Shown here: piece by piece, positions 1-13,100 of the stretch | Layout: every line of letters begins with the position of its first letter | Numbering within the stretch: the first letter of the stretch is position 1 | Assembly: GCA_021521415.1 (NCBI GenBank) | Contig: JAIQDT010003543.1 | Span: forward strand, 103,572-167,571 | From: Bidens hawaiensis | Taxonomy: Eukaryota > Streptophyta > Magnoliopsida > Asterales > Asteraceae | Reading direction: 5' to 3' | DNA: 64,000 nt | Notes under the pieces: generated by a model | Told to the model about the DNA's origin: nothing | The model's database searches: none | Seen by the model: the letters and a program-made list of their open reading frames with translations, nothing else | Made by a program: the position numbers and the translations under genes

Positions 1-526
1 ATTTGGTTTGTGTATGTTCGTCTGTCTGTCATTGATGACAGTATTAGTGTCCGTTGTCCATTAATGTTTATATGTTCGTTTTTCCATTAATGTCATTGGT
101 GTCCATTAATATTCATGTGTTTGTTTGGCTATTAGAGTTCATTAATGTTCGTTAACGTCCGTTTACAATATTAACGGACAGACATGGACGAACACGAACA
201 AACTCAATTTCCTTAATGGACGGACACGGACATGAATTTTCGTTCGGTAGAGTGTTTATGAATTGTCCGTTTGTCCGTTAAAAGCTTAACGGACGGACAC
301 AGACATCATCTCGTTCATTAATGTTCGTTAACGTCCGTTTACAATTTTAACGGACAGACATGGACGAACACGGACAAACTCAATTTCTTAATGGACGGAC
401 ATGGACATAAATTTTCATTCGGTAGAGTGTTCATGAACCGTCTGTTGATCCGTTAAAAGCTTAACGGACAGACACGAACATGGTCTCGTTTGTGTCCGTC
501 CGGTCCATGTACACCCCTAGTATCAA
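1..526. repeat. Remnant of a hAT-like non-autonomous element with duplicated arms
   Basis: The stretch is built from alternating GTCCGTT and AACGGAC motifs. A block starting at 137 recurs at 313 (period 176), so the unit is tandemly duplicated. The right end reads CATGTACACCCCTAG, the usual end of hAT-type miniature elements in plants. The left end lies outside the window. No coding capacity is visible. Confidence 0.5.
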
Positions 527-2228
527 ACTAGTTAATCTAACAAGAGTAAAAAAAACAACTTTTACAATAAGATTTTATTAAGAAAAAGCAATCTTCATCA
601 TAAACATAAAAATTTGAATGTAAATTCTTGAAAATATTAATTAAAGAGTATCCATGTTTTACAAATCCTTACCTCCGCTACCATTCAAACCTTAAGAGCT
701 GGATTTGAACAACTAAAAGAACAAACTACTAAATCCTTTTATAGGTTGAAAGAATTCTTGCATTGTTTTCCGGGTAGTTCTTTCTTTCCATCTCTTTTCT
801 TTTACTCATGGTTTTGAGTCACAAAATTAAACCAAAACCATGTGTGTGTTGTTCTTTGCTTGTATATATTAAGATGAAAGCATCTTTTTATGGCACAATA
901 GAAGTTAGTACCACACCTTTAAACACATGAAAGTGACTTAAAACAACAAAGAACAACTCAATACAAGCCAAAAAGGAAGATAGAAGTAATGATAGTGACC
1001 TTGTACTAACTTGGTTAGTTAACTAACCCATCTAAACAACCATAGTTCATAAATGTGGTTAGCTTCTTCTAGATGTTTTATTGATCAATATAAGTTTATT
1101 TAAAATGCAAGTTCTGTTTAAAAACATCATAAGTTTTATTTGTCACAAAAATCATAATATGCATTATACCTAGTACCATAACATATGTGATAATAATAGT
1201 TGATGACTTTATCGAATTATCATTTATCTTAATGATAATTATCTTGACATATAACAAAGGATAATACACAATAAACCAAGTATTTCACATAACCCAATGC
1301 CCATCGTCTTCACTCCCATCCCCACGCATCACGCAGCACCCGCTTCCTATCTCCAGCGGCCGGAAAAGAAAAATACGAACCAACATTTTTTGAGCTCGTT
1401 TTCTCTTCACATTAAGTATATTTAGACTAACCCGTACCTGCAAAAACGACACTCCTAGTAAAGCCCTAAATCCGCCCCTGGTTACGGCCTCTTCGACCCC
1501 TGTGATCTGACATGCGTGTCACACCAGCCAAAGGCAGTTTATTCTAAAGATCACATAAACTACCGTTCTCTTCACCTATCCTCAACTCCCCACTTCGCTT
1601 CCGCTTTCTTTTTAACATGGACTCCTTCATTCCTCGTCTCTAACCCTACATCACAGTTCTTCCAACTTCCACCGCAACATGTAAAATCTATTTTCATTTT
1701 CATCCTCACTTAGTTTTATCTTTCCATGTATTACCTCACTATTTGGATTAACATTGTTGACATCACTTTGCCCAAAAGGACATACCCACATCAAGTAATG
1801 TTATGCTTTCAATCTAGGAACATATATAAAATTGAAAATTATGTATAAAAATTCAAATCCAATTAATCATCACTTCTAACCCCGTCGCCCGACTAGCAGC
1901 TAGTGAGTTCTACACCACCACCATCCTCTGTAACATGTGCCAAAGTCATGACTCACCTCTCCCTCCTACAATCAAAATCTCTATCATATACATGTGCGCC
2001 CTTAACTACATGCGGCAATCCGGGCAACGTCTCTTTCATCCAACATTCAACTCATGATGCCAAGTCAAAAAGGGCGCCAAGTTGAAGAAGGGTTTGTATC
2101 CCACATCGTTCTTTAAACATTGTTTAAAACCGTCCCTAGCTACTTGGCAGAGATTATGTTCCTAGTCTTTTTTCATTTGGATAAAATAAAGGTAGCAAAT
2201 TTCATTATTCACAAATGACAACTAAAAT
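527..2228. other. Intergenic, no gene recognised
   Basis: AT-rich sequence with only short chance ORFs (for example 1516-1713 and 1903-2085). These have no recognisable domain and no homologous neighbour. No repeat boundary could be fixed here. Confidence 0.5.
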
Positions 2229-2236
2229 AAAAAAAT
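2229..2236 (-). terminator. Pol III T-run terminator of the tRNA-Gly gene
   Basis: Read on the minus strand, a run of seven T begins a few bases after the tRNA 3' end, the standard stop signal for RNA polymerase III. Confidence 0.6.
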
Positions 2237-2237
2237 A

Positions 2238-2307
2238 TGCACCAGCCGGGAATCGAACCCGGGTCTTACCGTGGCAGGGTACTATTCTACCACTAGACCA
2301 CTGGTGC
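2238..2307 (-). tRNA. tRNA-Gly (GCC), one base short
   Basis: On the minus strand the sequence folds as a tRNA. The acceptor stem is GCACCAG/CTGGTGC, the D arm holds the A-box TAGTGGTAGAA, the anticodon loop CTGCCAC gives anticodon GCC, and the T arm holds the B-box GGTTCGATTCC. The anticodon stem reads GTACC on the 5' side but GGTAA on the 3' side. Compared with the plant consensus as I remember it (GGTACAGAC), one C is missing at the end of the stem. This leaves a four-pair stem or a shortened variable loop. A TATA-like stretch lies just upstream (2312-2330) and a T-run just downstream, so transcription signals remain. It could be a functional variant or the start of a pseudogene. Confidence 0.85.
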
Positions 2308-2796
2308 AATGTGCTACGATAAATATAAATAATTTGTTTGCATACTATTATTTGAAAAGCCTGTCCTGCTGAACCACGTTAGTTTTTATGTGAACTAAAA
2401 CATGTTCCGACAGCTACAAGTGACATTCACTTGTTTGTAACAAGTTAGCTCTTCAGCATATGAAAATATTTTCTAAATTGATTATATAAACTACTTAAAA
2501 ATTATCAATCTCTGGAACAGAGATGTTACAAAAGATGAATGACAGAGAAGCAAGTCAAACTCAATGTCCCCAAGATTAAACAAAAAACAGCAACCATGTT
2601 TACAGATTATGATATATATTACATATCTACACAATTGCATATTTATGGGGAAGCATATGGTATACATATCCTAAGTAACATGACAAGGATTCACATATTT
2701 AACACAAGTACATAATTATACGATCAGGCAAAAAAGAAGGCCCCCCTTGAAATTTATGCGCTTCCTCTCATACCGTCAAAGTCATGTGACCGCACT

Positions 2797-5700
2797 TTAG
2801 TTTGGACCGTTTGGTTGGTTATCCAAGAACCGTCTCACATACTTGTCATTGATCTCAAACACAAAACTTATCCCGCGTATCTACCATTTCAAAACAAATT
2901 AAATACCATTTCAAAATATTTGCTTAAATTGAAATTAAAACAGGGAGACATAACTACCTCAATTAAACAACTTGAAGCAAGTGCTACCACCTGTCCATGA
3001 GCCACTGTTTTGCCATTGATTGAGATCGAACTCGCACCAAGATTTTTTAGACTGAATGATCCATCTGTATCCATCTTTATGATCGCCTGACAACGTAAAC
3101 AAGGGGAGATTTATATAATATATAACATGCTGTATAGATTAATAAATAGTCTTTTAACAATTATCACCTGCCGCCTGGATATCTTGTTGGCACGACCTTC
3201 TTTTCTTAGATCAATATCAACCTCGGTGTCGTCTGTTGATCTTCCAATTGTGACCTGCAAAACACAAAAAAATAATATCCAGGGCTTCAATCTAACTAAA
3301 GTATAACAGCTTCAATAATTATACTAAGAGCTAGTTGCACAAATGGCCCCTTTGGTTTGATCATATTGCATGTTTGCCCCCTGGAATGAAAACTTGCAAA
3401 CTTGGTAATATTTGTAAATGGGTGCACGGTTAGCCCCCAGCATTAATGCTCGTCAGTTTTGAGGGTTGAATAACCTAACATGCTGACATGCATTCCATAT
3501 GAGGGCATACTCGTCATTTTATACTTTCTCTTATAGTTGATTGCACAAATGGCTCATGTGGTTTTATCATATTGCATGTTTGGCCACCAGGTATGAAAAA
3601 TCACAAACATAGACTAAACATTTGTACAATTTACTCTTTCTCTTTTATTTCTCTCTTTAAAACAAAAATTACCAAAACATCACAATCCGTAGATCAAGTA
3701 GTATTGGTAAAATTTCTGTTGACTTTAGTCCTGCTCCTGCCACAAACTGAACCGGTAGTTTTTGTATTATTTCACAGAACTCAAGAAACCAACCCAAAAG
3801 ATTAAATTGTAATATCTTAGTTACACAACCATTAAAAAGCCATCCCAAAAGATTAACTATAACATCTCAGTTGCATAGCCATCAAAAGAAACAAATGTTT
3901 GGAACTTTGGACCAAGTTTGCAATTTTCTATCACGGGGCCAAACATGCAATATGATCAAACCACAAGGGCCCATGCGTGCAATTAACTCGTAAACCAAAA
4001 GAAACTAATCTGCATACCTCAGCTTTCTTGATGTATTGCTTCAGGCGGCGACCATAAAAGATGGCAAGTGCTCCATGCGATGACATGGCTCTTTGGAAAG
4101 AAGAACGAGCCGCCTGTTCCAGCCTCATGATCATCTTTTTAGCATCCTCAAATTGATACCTTGCAACTGCAGATTGTGACAAAACAAATATTATATAACT
4201 GGCAAGATTAATAATAAGAATCTGATAATAAAATCATTACCTTCATTTGTGAAGGATGACTCTTGATCATGAGCCAAGTCCATTTCAAGTATCTGAAACA
4301 ACGAATTAACATTATTAAAGGTATAAAACTTAAAAAAGTGAAATGAAAATAAGAAGTACAAACTTTACCATAGCTTCAACATCAGAAAAATAAGGTATGT
4401 CACCATCACTATCAGAGTTGTTATCATTATTAATATACAAATCGTCCATTGATTCTGGATCAATCATTTTGACATTGCCAAGTTCTAATGGTAATGGCAT
4501 CTCACTGTACATTGCTGGGCTACTTAAACCCTGTGCACAATTTAATAAAAGCTTTAGATAAGATTGAAATGATAATATGATATCACATAATTTTAGAATA
4601 TTAATATCACCTGAGGTTCAACTTTAGTAGCATTTTCCTCTAGTACTCCATTCCCACTAATCATTAGAGGCGGCATGGGCCGAATTTGACCAGGAATTCT
4701 AAGATTGTTAGGCTTTCCAGGAAGCGGGCCAATGTATTCACCATCAGATGGCTCGCGTTTAAACACAGGTAATACGGTTGGTCCACCTGCAACTGATCGT
4801 GAGAAACTTGGCGCGAGTTCTTTCCCTTTTCTAACTGTAATTAGCCCAAGTTCGCCATCTTTCTCAAGTGATGACGAGGATAGCGGGCCACTAGAATCTG
4901 CAACAATCTGTGGTCCAGCTGATGAAGCAAATTGAGTGGACGGGTGAATCAGCAAGAAAATATCATCATTACATGGAATATCGGGATCTTCTCTGTTTAA
5001 AGTGCAAATAATCGTTCCTTCAGTAAGCTCCTGATGACAAACATCATGCTGATTGTTATGAAATGAGGAATCTTTCAACTCTTCTAGGTTAGGACTTGCA
5101 ACTGCTGACATGGCAGCATCATGTAAATGCGAATCACGTTCTTGCACATCTCCATCTACTGTATCTTTTGCATCTTCCATAAAAAGAATATCATTCTCAT
5201 TTGAGAAGTCGAGTAAAGATTCTGGTAAATCTGTATATTCACCTTCTTGAACACCCATCGAACTGATTAACTCATTCTCTGCCAAAATGGAAACTTGGTG
5301 GGACCCATCTATTAATGTTTCTTTTGAAACCTGATGACTTTCTGCATTGTTATCATCAACTGGCATATCGGGTGCGGAAATATCTTCCATTGTTTTCCAA
5401 AGTGGCAATCCACTCATTTGAAACGAAGCACTACCGTCTGAAACCGGGGAGTTAAAATGATGTTTCCCGCCAAAAAAAGATTTATCAATTTTGGAGAGTT
5501 TTTCATTTGGAGTTTCAGACGGGCCAGACTCATCAATACCGGTGGCATTTTTTACCATCAATTCATTTTTAACAGATTTATTGCATCTTTCCAAATGAAA
5601 GTTATGATCTGGATTATTATCAACAATAGCAGCAGTGGTAGTAGTCGCAGTAGTAGATATACTTGTTAACGATTCAGGAAAAGCTCGGCGCAAAATTTCA

Positions 5701-6683
5701 AAATCTTTTTCCTCAAACCCTAGATTATTTGCAAGACAATCATCTATCATAGTATCACCACCATGAGTTGTATCTTGAAATTTATGAAGATTGCGTTCTT
5801 CAAAAAAGCCGAGATTTTGAGAGCTAAAAAACTCGTTTTTCAATCGTTTACACATGGCATAATAATGTCTGCGAATGCTTCCGGCTTTTCTTTTCTCGGG
5901 GGCTTTGTCTAGTCTGGACTTTGATGATAGATTAGAACCGGATAATTCAAGTTCCGCCATGCGGGCGGAAGCTTGAGTGGCAACATCAGGATCATAAAGA
6001 AGAGAATGCCACCGATCACGAATTTCACGTAACGTGTATCTGTGTGAAAAGTTTACTGCCCCTTTAGCGAGTGCTTCGAGAGAAGCTCCACCCTGAAAAA
6101 TAAAATAAAAAACAGAAATCCGAAAAAAAAAAAAAAAAGAACAATGAGCTAAGAGTACAATATAATGACAAGCATATGCTTATATGAACATTTCATACAT
6201 CCTACAGCATATCCTTTTATCATTCTTCTATTAAGATGTATGGAAATGTTTTAATTCCAAATTTCCATAGTCAAATAACCATACAAAAAATGAAAAGGAA
6301 ATATAATACACAAATAATGCATATATGAGGGCAAAGTAAGCTAGTAACATGCACACACGGTCTGAATTACTCCAAATATTAGTAAAATGTAACAATAAAA
6401 ATGTGATAAGAAAGTTAATTAGGGCCACTAATACATACGTGTAAGCAATCTATGATTCATCAACATAATAAACAACACACATATATTAATTAAGAAATCC
6501 AAAACACAATTATGCTACTCAATGATTATAAAGCATCAATCAAATTAAACAAAGAGTGACCTAAAACAATAGCATAATTAACAATCGAAACGATTAATTG
6601 GATGTATGCAAACAAACCTCAATCGAATTCTTGAGCAGCAAGTCATCTTCAGGAAGCCATGGAGAAACCACTGCTGTCGTCAT
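2797..6683 (-). CDS. EMB1967: MCRS_N and FHA domain protein (microspherule protein 1 related)
   Basis: Eight coding exons, all with GT-AG borders and a continuous frame: 6683-6618, 6092-4611, 4530-4369, 4292-4241, 4166-4018, 3254-3168, 3086-2958 and 2880-2797. They give 736 residues, close to the length I recall for Arabidopsis EMB1967 (At3g54350). Residues about 8-65 (WLPEDDLLLKNSIE, then LEALAKGAVNFS and IRDRWHSLLYD) form the MCRS_N domain of microspherule protein 1. Residues about 638-736 form a C-terminal FHA phosphopeptide-binding domain, with VTIGRSTDDTEVDIDL, KISRRQ and NGKTVAHG. The long second exon (494 codons) is a low-complexity, acidic and serine-rich linker. Residues 590-637 look helical (MIMRLEQAARSSFQRAM). 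The family is nuclear and linked to chromatin complexes such as INO80 or NSL; that role is known for relatives, not shown here. The ATG at 6683 matches the family start. Intron 5 carries an inverted-repeat insertion. Confidence 0.93.
3331..3990. mobile_element. Inverted-repeat element inside intron 5 of the FHA-domain gene
   Basis: A block starting near 3334 (TTGCACAAATGG, then TGATCATATTGCATGTTTG) recurs in direct orientation near 3540. It recurs in inverted orientation at 3916-3988 (CAAACATGCAATATGATCA). The two outer copies face each other like terminal inverted repeats and enclose about 660 bp without coding capacity. No clean TSD was seen, so the exact ends are uncertain. Confidence 0.55.
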
Positions 6684-8979
6684 CTTCTCCGCAAAAAAAC
6701 AAACCCTAATTTCTATTCGCTACAGATGTCGAATTAGAATAATTCAATTCATTTGGGTGGAGAAACAAATACAAATACAAATACAAATGCGTATCTAGAG
6801 TATGAGCATCGAGTGAGAGTCATTTGAGAAAATTGTGTGCAAAGTCATGACGTCTGTGACAACATTAACTGAGAGAGGTGAAGCCATGTTTCTAATTATT
6901 ATTATTATTATTTTCTTTTTAATGTTTGGGATTTTTGTCCTACTTTGTAAGATTTTTTTTTATTATTATTAAATTGTAATTGCTACATAAAGAGAAAAAT
7001 CCAACGAATACCTTAAACAAAAGATGATTATTATTATTTGTTAAATTACAAAACCAAGCGTCATCATTATTTAGATCTAATCACTAAACCAGGCTTTAAC
7101 TATGCTCATTAAAAATATTACTTGGTTCGACTATGTATTTTATTAATCATGATATTCACATCTAAATCAATTTAATTTTGTGTATCAAATGGCATGAGCA
7201 TTTAAAAACGTTACTTCTTTTATATAAAAAAATTTGTAAGGATGGAGAGCATGCTTTTTGTACCGAATTGTGGATGTATCGTGTTCCGGCGATTTTGTCT
7301 CGGTTGCTTTTTCTCATAGTCTCGTTTTCTCTATCCAAAGCTAGGAGATGGGTTTTCCACGCCACATCAGTTTCTTCGACTCTTCCCTTCCAACATCATT
7401 CATAGCACTTCCACACTTTTCAACCTAAGTTCTAGGCTTCTAGCCTTTTATATAAAGTTATTTTGTTTGTATAATTTATAGAAGCCCAATTAAAGAATTT
7501 ATTGAAACATACATTCATTCAATGCATACATTTATTTCAAGAATCAAAAACTTAAAAGAAGTATATTTAGAAAGTAATGGTATTGTTAGTATACTAAATA
7601 AACTATGTTAAAAGTTGTAAATTACGTTAGCATTAAAACAAACTATGTTATGTTAAAAGTTGTAAATTACGTTAGCATTAAAACAAACTATGTTTAAGTA
7701 AATTACACTTATGTTTTATATGGTTTGCTAAAAGTTGTGGACATTATTTTTTGTCGAAGCATTTTGTGCGTTCCGTCACTACTTTTGTTATATGTTGCAG
7801 GGATGAGTAAAGATCAGTTACGGTAATTAGACATAAACATGTGTACTGAAATCAAGCCATATCTAGTACCCATATTTTGATGATTTCTAGGCCATCTGAA
7901 AACATAAATTATTCAAAACAAAATTTGAAAAAGATGATTATGATATAAAACCACCCATTTTAAGAAACACTAATCAAGAAATAAATCAAACTTGAATCAT
8001 TCGTGAAGAGGAAACAACAACCCCGTGTTGTTACGAAAAAAGAAAAAGCTAGTTGCAATGGTGTTCTAGGGATGAAAAGGGGATATACGTTAAAATCCAT
8101 AGCAACAATAAAGAAGAGGAAACAGAAGCCGATTTCGCATTCTAACAAATGGTGGATCCAATATTTTTTTGTATGTGGTTACTTTGCTTGGTTTTCTAAC
8201 AACTTGACGCTACAACTTTCAAATTGGTTCAGGTCAGTTCACATACTAAAAATGTGGTATCATAGTATAAATGCATTGTCGTTAGAATTACAAAGTTTCC
8301 CACAAATTCCGAACATTAATTTCAATAACTTTCAAAAACTCAATAACAACTAAAATCACTAAAGTTCCAATAAAGAACAACTAAATCAAAAACTAAAAAT
8401 CTAAAATCAAGAGGTTCCAATTTCAATAATGTTTTAAGTTTAATCAGCTAATCAAGTTTGAATTTAATTCAATAACTAATTAATTTTACATCTAATTTCG
8501 GTTATAGTATTATTGAAGTGTAAAAATTGAAAAAGTAAAAAGACATTGATAAAAAAGAGAAAGGTGGTTGGAGGCTCGAAGGTCGATTGGTTATGTTAAT
8601 CTAGTCGCGAGAGTTTAGTTCTAGTATTGTCGGTCTAGTCTTATTTGTTGGTGATGGTTGACTACTTATGGCCACATCTGCCTTGATAAATGCCGTTGAT
8701 TACTTCTGGCCATTTCATGTCATCGACCCCTAAAATCAGTGTCAATCAAAGTTGGACAAAAATTGGCCAGAATTGGTCAAAATCAATCAAAGTTTTTGAA
8801 GTATTTGAAAAGTTATACTTACTTGAAAACTTATATATAAATTTCTATTTCGTTTAATCCTGATTAGTGTTATTGGTTAATCCTTGTTAATCATTGGTCG
8901 GCACTCTCATCGTCCAGCTAGTGTCAATCGAGTTCTATAATGATGGGTATAGGGAAAAATTGGAAAACACGATCATTTG
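6684..8979. other. Upstream region of the FHA-domain gene and intergenic DNA
   Basis: Holds the presumed promoter of the minus-strand gene (6684 to about 7000; no clear TATA box), then AT-rich DNA. A short tandem duplication with period 45 lies at about 7600-7690 (unit containing TTAAAAGTTGTAAATTACG). A lysine-rich ORF at 8003-8353 has no recognisable domain and is not called as a gene. Confidence 0.45.
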
Positions 8980-9660
8980 TAGGGATGAGCAAAATAAGGG
9001 TCGGACCCTTGAAACCCGATTATCCGACTCGCAAAACCCTTAATTAGACCCGGGTATATAATAGGGGTCGGGTTAAGGGTCTTTAAATTTCACCTTAAAA
9101 GGTAAAAGGGTTTTAAGGGTCTGACCCTTATAACCGATTTACTAGTTTCTTGATATACATCATATTCGCGATTCATTTGAAATTTAGGAGGGATTTGTAT
9201 TTGATATATGATTCATCCAAAATTTCCCAACTACTTAGGAAACTAAAAATAAAGGGCTACTGATTGAAAACAGATATATGGGAAACACTGAGCTTTTCTC
9301 TACATGTAATTTGTAATTTATAATGTGAATGCGAATATTATTTGCATCAATTCAAATGATGGATAAACTTTCGAAGTTAGACTTTACTATGTTATTAAAT
9401 GAAAATATACTTTTAGGATTCATATATTTAAGTCATGTATAAGATATGCAACTAGTGGATACTGAAAATGAGATGTGATCACTTTCTTTAAAGGGTAAAG
9501 AGTTGGACCCTTTAAACCCTTATTTGTACCCGACCCTTTTATTGTTTAGAGGGTAGAGTCTCGGGTTCAAGTTTCTTCCTAAAAAGGTAAAGGGTCCAGG
9601 TCAGGTCTTGAGTAAAAGAGTCGGGTCATACCCTTTAAAGTTTAAACGGTACAAGTCATC
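8980..9660. repeat. Dispersed repeat, uninterrupted copy A
   Basis: Begins with GGGATGAGCAAAATAAGGG and is full of GGGTC and GACCC motifs that mirror one another near its two ends. The same sequence, diverged, restarts at about 9947 (copy B). Copy A matters because it shows the empty target of the element that split copy B: around 9209 it reads GATTCATCCAAAATTTCCC without interruption. Non-coding, probably a non-autonomous hAT-type element. Confidence 0.6.
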
Positions 9661-10189
9661 TGTTGAGCAATTGGGCTTGACAGTTGGGCAGGCTTAAAAA
9701 TTTGGGTCACTAAATGGGTTTAAGTTATTTTTAGTTTATTAAAATAAAAATATAAACTGAGCTTCAAAATTTTATATTTTAAATAATAAACACTTACTAA
9801 GCATTTTTCTCTCAGGCTAGAAGTCTATACAATTTATTTTTTGTTTACGAGTCACAAAGTTTATTGGTTCAATGTTCAGAAAACATTGATGGACAAAATT
9901 CTAATACTACACCAGTAGACTATGCGTATAATTTTCAAAAACAATTAGGGGTAAGCAAGATAAGGGTCGGATCTTTGAAACCTAGTTACCAGACTCGTAA
10001 AACTCTTAATTAGACCTGAATATATAATATGGATCGGGTTAAGGGTATTTAAATTTCACCTTGAAGGGTTTCATGAGTCCGACCCTTTTTCAAATCCTTG
10101 ACCCGTTTACTAGTTTCTACATAGATATACATCATATTCACGATTAATCCGAAATTTAGGAGACGCTTGTATTTCATATACAATTCATC

Positions 10190-13100
10190 TAGGGATGGCA
10201 ATGAAACCCGAACCCCATGGGAAATCCCGAAACCCGACATAAATGGGATGTGTAATATCAGACCCGTTAGGGTTTGGGAATAGTTTTGAAATTTTTTGCG
10301 GGTTTGGGACGGGTTTGGGATTTATAATATACCCGATTACCTGACTCGATTACCCGATAACATAGACCTATTTACCCGATTATATGTCACACCCCGACTA
10401 ACACACTGCGGAAGCGTAAAACGGGAATGTAACAGACACCTCTGGTATCAACAACATTGTTTATAAAGAAACATTACAACTAATTACATTATATTACAGT
10501 GATCTATCTTTGATTACAAACTAGGTGTTACAACAAAATATACTTGTAAGTTATTCTATTCGTACTAGTAAGTATGCGTCTATTCACACTGCATCGATCA
10601 CGTTTGGTAACAGATAGCACAAATTCACGGATTTTCAACTTCGGTATCACACCTGAAAAGCACGTTTAAAATGGGTCAACTACTAGAGTTGGTGAGTTTC
10701 ACGAGTTTCAAGAAAACAGTTATGAGTATTCACAAGTTAACACTTGTAATCATGAAATAAGTATGTATATGTAAATGATGTAATTATGCTAAGCTACAGT
10801 GAAGCCTGGACTGTTTGTGCTGTGTGCCTTCATTTTCCACGCTCAATCAACCACTGTGGCTCCCCTTCCGCCCACATTATGCCCCAAATAGCTATGTCTA
10901 ACACTACATAGCTGGTTCGTAAAAATATGGACATGTGCAAACGGGATAATGTCTCAGCAAACCGTGCTGGCCCCGCCTGGGTTTGTCAAACCAATAGTAC
11001 TATTCACAAGCCACCGGCTCGAAGTTAATCACTGTGTTAGTGGGGACTTTCATGTGTTAGCACTTAGATAATTTACATCATCACATGTTTCAGATAAGTA
11101 TATAGATATAAGCAAACATGTTTTTCACCCCAAAAGTTCGTAAAACAGTTCAGAAAGTGGGGTCATGAAACTCACTGTTTAGTAGATAATCAGTAGCACG
11201 TCGGTTCGAGGTTTGTGCAACTTGAAATCACGGTTTTCTATAATCAATATTATAATAATATTAATATTTTAATATTATTATAATCTCAATACTAAACTGG
11301 GCTGTATAACTAATCTGGGTATAGCTGGAACGCCCAGAAAGTGGCATTAGGCTTAGGTTGTGATGTTGTTCAATGTCTAATACTTAAAACCAAACTTGAC
11401 TTAGTTTCCCGTTTTCCCAACTGGGCCAAGTTGTTCGTTTATGCGTTCAGAAAACAGTTATGGGGAAATAAGCTAAGGTAAATGTATTGGTTAATAAAAT
11501 GATTAAGTTATAAAGAAAGATCACATATTGGGGTCCCGGATTAGCCTCGGGGCCCGTTTCCGTTTATTCAGTTTGATTTAAGAAGAAACGCGCACAATCT
11601 ATCCGGGTTGTCCAGGTTTCTCATAGAAAAATTCGTTTTTACTTAATTAATCCAAAAATATGATTTTTGATCACTCTTGGTGTTTTGATATTCCCGAAGT
11701 TCGTTAGTCGCGAACTTGCCGGTTTTTATAAAAACTGAATTTGTTTAATCTTCAAATTAGCATAATTAATTAATCGTTAATCATTAAATTATGAAAATTT
11801 AGCCACTTATCAATTAAAATATGTAGATTTTTATAAAAATATTTATGGAATTATTTACTGATTTATTAATTTATAAAAATTCATTTTATCAGCTATATTT
11901 CGCCTGAAAATCGTCAGTTTATCCCAAACAATTTCCAAAAATTCCACCAAAATTCCTGAATACTCAAATTATGTCTCAAAACAACATGTATCAATTCTAG
12001 AATATAAAAAGCTCGTGCAATATTCTTTTCGGCCCAAATTCGGCTATAAAAATCCACACGAACGCATATACACGAAACACCTTTAGACTTCTCCAAATGA
12101 TCCCAAAATTCATATGTGATCAAAATACATTAAATCTGAGTTTCCAGAAAAATTTCATAATTTTGGAGCCTTTTAACTATTTTCCCCCATTAAACGTCCC
12201 AATTCGGTAATAAAATCGCCAAATATTTTCGGATGGTCAAAAAATTACCAAATTTGAACAGGGACTCAACGACATGGTCCCTGATGTCCATGAAAAATTT
12301 GAAGACCTAATAATATGCACATCACAACCTTAACCTAAACAGCCCGTAAGCAAGTGTTTCGCCATTACCTTAGAGGTTTTGGTTCGTTTCCGCCTTTCTA
12401 ATCAACTTTTCAAGCTCTTTTACTCCTATGTAGGCTATATACAAGTCTTATATCACAAACCAAGAAAGTTTCATCAATAGAACAACCCTTTAACTTAGGG
12501 TTTCGGCTAGGGTATAAAAACGAACTTTTGAACCGTAAAAATGCCGTTTCAACCCTCTAATCCGTGTTTATGGCCAAAAAAACTATCAAACCAGGTTCCT
12601 TACCATGTGTATGATCAAAACATGTGTATGGACCATTTTTAGGATTTTTACATGGTTAGGAATGATTTTTGGCAATCAAACTATGTTTATATGATATCAA
12701 ACAAAATTAAACATGTATAAAATTGGTTAAAATATACTTAGTACCTTAAGTTCTTGAACTTGGATGAAGAATTACGCTGGTATTTTCCAGATTTGTGAAA
12801 GTTTGTGTTTTAAAAGATCTCATAATATTTTATAACAAGAAAACAAGGCTTAAGGGGTAAGTCCCCTTTGGCGGCCGGACCAAAGGGGCACCCATTTTAG
12901 CCCATATTTAATATATTTCAACTAATTTTACGTTCCGTACACGAAATTTCAAGTTCAAATTTATTTTAGGTTTGGTTTTTGGCGAGAAAAATATATCGGG
13001 TGCGTCAAACAGTGCGAAAACGAGTGTTTTTCTGCTCTTTTTGTATAAATTTATAAAAACATAGTATGCGTTTGTAAAAATCGAAAGTATTTTCACGGAT

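Noticed and set aside
8003..8353. 116-codon lysine-rich ORF
   Set aside because: No domain, poor codon pattern and no supporting promoter; the basic start looks like AT-rich chance sequence.
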